This document shows, in pieces, positions 55,001 through 61,000 of a stretch of DNA of 64,000 nt. The notes under the pieces are model-generated. The model made no database searches, had not been told where the DNA came from, and saw only the letters and a program-made list of their open reading frames with translations. The stretch is from Branchinecta lynchi (Eukaryota > Arthropoda > Branchiopoda > Anostraca > Branchinectidae): contig JAKZAP010000013.1 of the NCBI GenBank assembly GCA_023053575.1, forward strand, positions 19,005,689 to 19,069,688, given 5' to 3'. The translations under genes were made by a program, and so were the position numbers. The first letter of the stretch is position 1. Each line of letters starts with the position of its first letter.

Positions 55001-58000
55001 ATATTTGACATGTCACCAAAGTCAAGCCGCAGATGCAGTTTACCTGATTGTTTTAGTGTTTCATCAGAAGTATCATGGCTTAAAGTGCCTATTAAAAGTT
55101 TTTCTCTGTGGAATAGTGCTGTGAAGCTTGATTAGCTTGCTTTATAAAATGCACCAGAATATGCAATAAGCTTATAAAAAATAACACAGCTACAAAAATC
55201 ATTAAAAAACAAATAACCTATTTAAATCTGAATTATACAAGCTGATTTATGCATTATATAAAGATCTACTAAGTATTATAAGAAACATCACTTTTATCTT
55301 TGTCCAAGCCAGTAAATTGAGAATGTACTGGCCCAGGAAATTACGCTTTGAAATATCACAGAGAGGAAACTGTTGAAAAAGCTGCTGATCTAGGGCGTAA
55401 TCATTGTTCCTAGGTTGTTACAGAGTGGGACTGGGATAGTTTGATGTGCCCATTGAACTTTAACCAATAATTGTAAATGTGCGGTGCATCCACAAACTTT
55501 TTCCTTACCCGAATCTCTCCCTTGGTACGGTAGACGCAGCGTACTCTACATTTACGTTTCCGAAGCGTGGAAAGCATAGGTCTTGGCGCTACTCCCCAGT
55601 GTTATTTTGCTCTGGAGACGGCGATCGCAGGAAGTCTTTAATATTTTGATGGTCATGCTCACTCCAATAACTTCCCCATCCACCTTGCAGTTGTTAGTCC
55701 TGCGGGGAGTTATTTCGCTTTCCGTCAGTCCAGGGGCGGATCCAGAGGGGGGGCGAGGGGGGCGATCGCCCCCCCTAGACGGGCTGTAACTTTTTGTTTT
55801 GTTTTACTGCACTTACGGAAGTCTGCATTAAAGCATGTTCTAACTACTGTAACTAGACTCTAAAATCTTTTTACAAGTGGAGCCAGGAGCTTGAATTTTT
55901 CTTGTAAACAGTTGTCAGTTGATCAAGTACATTTTTTACCATTATTGTAATATATGAAAACCACATTTTCGTTAAATCAGAGACCGACAGGGACACTTAA
56001 AACGCGAACAAAATCAGCCTTGTGGCCGACAAAAAGGACACTACCCCCACTCTTTTCGGTAAGAATCGCCCCCCCTAGAACGGAAGGCTGGATCCGCCCC
56101 TGCGTCAGTCCAACAAATGATGGTGTGGATACAGTTCACTTTTAACTATTATGCTCTATGCTGTCCATGGATTGGACAGTTCACTTGGGCTTTAGGTCCT
56201 AGTAACTCACTACGCGTCTAGCATCTTCACATCGCAACCGCCTACCACGACCTAACTCACTTTCATTCAACTCACTTTCTTTCGATCTTCGAGGACACGG
56301 TCTTGAAATGTCACAGATGTTGTTGCTGTTGTTGTTCGTAGCAACCAGTTCATCTTCAGGAGATATTCATATTGGAACTCGGATACTGAGTCATTGGTCG
56401 ATTTAACAGTTTTGTTCTACTTTTAGTAATTTCCTCTGTAGGACAAAGACAAGCCGGATTCGAGGAAGGGATCCTTCCGTCGATCCTCCATCAGCGCCAG
56501 TGACCGCTTTTCAAGGATTGGCTCGAGGCCAAATCTCAGACAGAAAGCGTCTATGATTTCGACTATCGCCAAAGTTTTTGGCAGTCGTGCTGATAGTGGT
56601 AAGTTTTTGGAAATCTATATTAGCCGGGGGGTCACCATTGGGTCCTATTGGTTCGAGTTCTCTCTGAAAACTGTGGTAGGCTATGGTGGCGGATCTTTAT
56701 AGAAATGTTCAGTCAAGGCAGTGACTCTTTGCCAGAGCAAAATAACACTAGGGAGTAGCGGCAAGATTTGAATAAAGTTACACACACTCGAATATCAGCG
56801 GTAACAGCACCACTAGTGATAGAGAACGTCCCTACTGTAACTCCATCAGTCGTGCACCAGCGCTGGCTCCAATAACTTTAAATTCTGAGCACTGCAAAAA
56901 AAAAGATACAAGCTCCCCTATTTCTTCGATGTGCGCAGACCGCGTCTTAGCTTTACTTTATAGAAATTTCTAAACCCGCAAGTTTGTCTCGCTTTAAGTG
57001 CCACAAGCGTAGTGGGTGGCGCTACAAGTATGGCCCGATTATGAAGCATGGAAAGCATAGGTGTGGCATTATTCCCTATTGCTGCTTTGCTCTGCTCTTT
57101 GCACTACTTACGTTGCGCGACTATAGCAGCTGATCGAAACATAGCGTTTTTGTTTACTAGTTAATTTTTTTTTTTGGGGGGGGGGAGGTCAGTGACGCCG
57201 CGGTCTGTAAAATTGATGTCATGGACCAGAGAAGTGGATATATCCGTGTCAATCTAGTCTGGTCCCTAATACGCATGCTGAGTTTCAACTTCCTAGTCCG
57301 TCTGGAAGTAGCAGAACTGACATGCAACATTATTTCCGGTACCTCCCCTCCACCCCCCCCCCCCCCCCCTCCCTCGGTTGCTGGACCTGAAAACGGCAGA
57401 TCTAGAGCATGTGCTGTTACCAGTTGTGAAGTTTCGTCTAGATCTTGTCACTCATTGTAGAGTTATTCATGGTCCAAGAGTCCCATCCCTCTTCCGTCAC
57501 CCACTACCATCCCCCGGATTGGCGATTTCCATGACAGTTCCAAGTAAATCTGTTCGGATCCTTAGTACGCGTGGCAAATATCATCCACCAAGCACATCTG
57601 GAAGTGTCGTTACCATTGGTAAGACAGAATGTGGCGACGCTCTAGCAATTCATTTCATTTTAATTTTTCAACGTACCTTAAACGAAACCTTCCTGAAAAC
57701 CTTAAACAACATACCTTTAACAAAACCTTCCAAGTTTTTGCTTATCTTTAAAAATTCTACTTTTGCTCACTCTTTTAACTTCCCTGTTCTCTTTTCTTCA
57801 TTTGTTATTTATTATTATTATTTCTTGTTATCACCTGCCCGTACGGTGAACTCACTTTGTGAGACTTCACCCCCACCGTCTTGCCGCCCGTTAATCAACT
57901 GTCAGGCTCCGCTCGTGTGGCGGCATAGTATATTATGCCGTCTAACTCGGGTCACGAGGTCACCTTTGTTAAGGAACGGATCGCCGTTACCATCTCCTTT

Positions 58001-61000
58001 GCCTCAATTCACTTTGCCCTCCACATTAAACCCTTACATCCCATACAAGTACCCCAAGTCGCGGTCACTCGACCACGGACGTGCATTGCCATCGCCAACC
58101 AAGTATGGAAAAACAGAACGAAAGACAACAAAGATTTGACTTCATCTTATTTTTTTCTAGTTGCCGGAAGTCGGGTATCACTGGCAAGCACCCGACGCAA
58201 TACCCGAAGGATCTCAAGGCAAAACTCCACCCAAGGCCCTATGACAAGGAACACGACCGCCGCTGTAAGTCATCTCTTTTTTTTCATCGAGCCTGGCTAC
58301 CGCTTTTTTTTCGAAACGGCATTAGAACCAATTTAGATGTCCAGAAAAATAGGCGAAAATGCGGTTTTTAAAGGCCAACGAAAATACTAAAATAAACAGC
58401 GAATATATCGGGAGGGCAACCGCGTCCCTTCTTGGAGTAGCGGCCAAACACAGCCGTTACCAAAATAGTTTTATACCAAAGAGTCGAAATTTTAAAAAGC
58501 CTTTGACCATTTGTACATACTTTTAAATGTATATGTTATACTGATAAATTTGTGCATGACAGTACTCACCAGTTTTGGTTTTACAACCGTGAAAGTGTGA
58601 GCGAATAAATTACTATTCTATTCTATTATATTCAGCGCAGACGGAAAATTTCGAGGAAAACGCCAAAACGTGGGTGAAAATCTACAAACGAGAAAACCAA
58701 AACAAAGTCCAAACAAACCAACAACCAAAGAAAATGAAAACCAAAACTAGAAGAATTCTAAAGCCTAAATTAAACAACGAGACACCCACTAATACCTGCG
58801 AATAACAATTACAAGACTGTTTCTCGCTAGGTACTGCGAGTGACTGTTAAAAGAAATTTCATTCCTCAAGCAAGCGACCTTGTCGAACAGCTCGGGGCGC
58901 TACATCATATTATGTATAATTTTAGTAGCTGCTTCTCGGGTGCAAGCTCTTTTTGATCTGAGAACGTCCGATTGGTGTGTGTGTGTGGGGGGGGGGGGAG
59001 GCGAGGCACGCATCAACCCTAAGATTTTGATATTTGCTAGGAAAAATTGCCATAAGCTCCAGATGTGCTAACCGGACATCTGTCATAACTTAACAGAGAA
59101 AGGACAAGCTTCAACAACGTCAATAAAGTGAATATCAAAGTAAGTTGGGCAAAAAGACCCAGTCGAAGATCCGATCCCTGTCATAACTTAAAGGACATGT
59201 CTTACCTATAGTAAATATAATACTTGTTTTGTAAACTAAAATTTATTTCTGATCCAAACACAAATTTCGTCTTTTTGCTTCAGTTACATCATTATTATTG
59301 CTATTATCATTATTAAAACCTTGAAGCTTGGTTCGTCGTTTCCGGTTCATTTATATTATTATTATTATTGCTATTCGTCGTTGTCGGTCTAAATCGTCGC
59401 GAATCCTCCTTAATCCCATAGCACTTATCTGATAGTCGTTCTTTTCAGGATGAGATATTTAACATGTCTGGTCTGTCACTGAACAAACTGGATGGACATT
59501 ACGAAAATGGACTGTCTGGATCCAGAGCAAACATTGCAGGGAAACATAATCCAAGCGAGCCAATTAAGATCGACGTAAGTAGTTCCTAATCTATTATGGA
59601 TTTCTGAGCAAACATTCCCAGTAACCTGCATGTCTTCCATAAACCCAACCTGGAGGTATGATGAAGCTTTAGTTAGACGTCGATTGGCTCTAAATAAAAC
59701 TTCATTCATAAATATATAACTTTCACCTTTTGCCTGTCATTTACGCTCGTCTGTCTTTTTAAACGTCATCTTAGGGGCGTGTCAAGCCGTTTCGCACTTG
59801 CCCTTGATTGGCTCATATTTCCTCTCCCGATGAAAAATTTGTAGCCTGCGTAGTAGTATGGTAGTAGTACGAAAACGTTGCATGTAATACTATGTAACAG
59901 CAAAGAATACTATCATTTAATGTGCCTCAGACCGGTCCAATCTTATGTAGTAATATCCAGTAGCATCCTGTCTTGCCATAGTAGCATCCAGTCTTGTAAA
60001 TAGTAGCACATATGTGGTAACACGGTAGCCTTGAAGTAGAAGCTTGTAGTAGCATCATTAGTACTGCATGCAGCTTTTTCGTACTACTTCATAGTACTAT
60101 TTTGAGATAATTTTTCATCGGGCTAGAAAGAGTACATAGATGCCTGAAGAGGATCCTTGCTAAGAAGGGCCGAAATAACGTTGAAGAATATCCTTGCTGA
60201 CTTTTCTGTTTTGGACAAGCTTTATACATAGATGTCGTAGGAAACGTACATTGACGTTTCACGATTTTTTTTCCACGAAACTTGCACAATATCCGTTTTC
60301 GTCAGGATGGATCCGGGACATGAAGCCAAACTTGGAGCATGTTCCACCCATTCTAACAAAGCGTTCCAGCCTTGTGAAAAGTTACTACGCTAACCGTTCC
60401 GACCTTCTCAAAATAGTAACTAATCGTGACTATTTGCTTACCACGCTGGGGAGCATAGACCGTCTTCCATTCTTTTAACAATAGTAACTGTGGTTCCAAC
60501 CTCGTGAAAAGTTACTACGCTGGCCGTTCCAACCCTGTCGAAATAGTGACTAACACTAACTATTTGCGTACCACGCTTGGGGCGTAGTAAGCGTGGTAAC
60601 TACGGATCTCTGTGATGTGACTGGCCGGATTAGCCCCTTTCACGATATTTTGCTGAAAATAGAAAACTACGTTCCAGCCTTGCGCCAAAATGACAGAATT
60701 GCGTCGTAACTATGGTACGTAGGGTGGAACACACTCTAGTTAGCGTGGTAACTACGATCTCCATGACGTGATCGGCCCGATCAGCCGGCGGGTGACGTGG
60801 CACGTGTCATAGAGGTAACAGGCTTGGGAGAGAAATAGATAAATTACCTAGGTGTGGCTAGGTGGGGACAGGTGGACTCCCTCTCGAACGGACGAATCCC
60901 ATTTGTCCCTTTGTAAAGTTTCAGGTAGGCTACCTGAAACTTTACGAATGGATGGGATGGTACATGTGACAAGAGAGAGTGATTGACAATTGGCCATATT

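Noticed and set aside
57378..58139. 253-codon open frame as a single gene
   Set aside because: Crosses a family D fragment, a C run and T-rich sequence; only its last part (57906-58102) looks coding and is listed as a possible exon.
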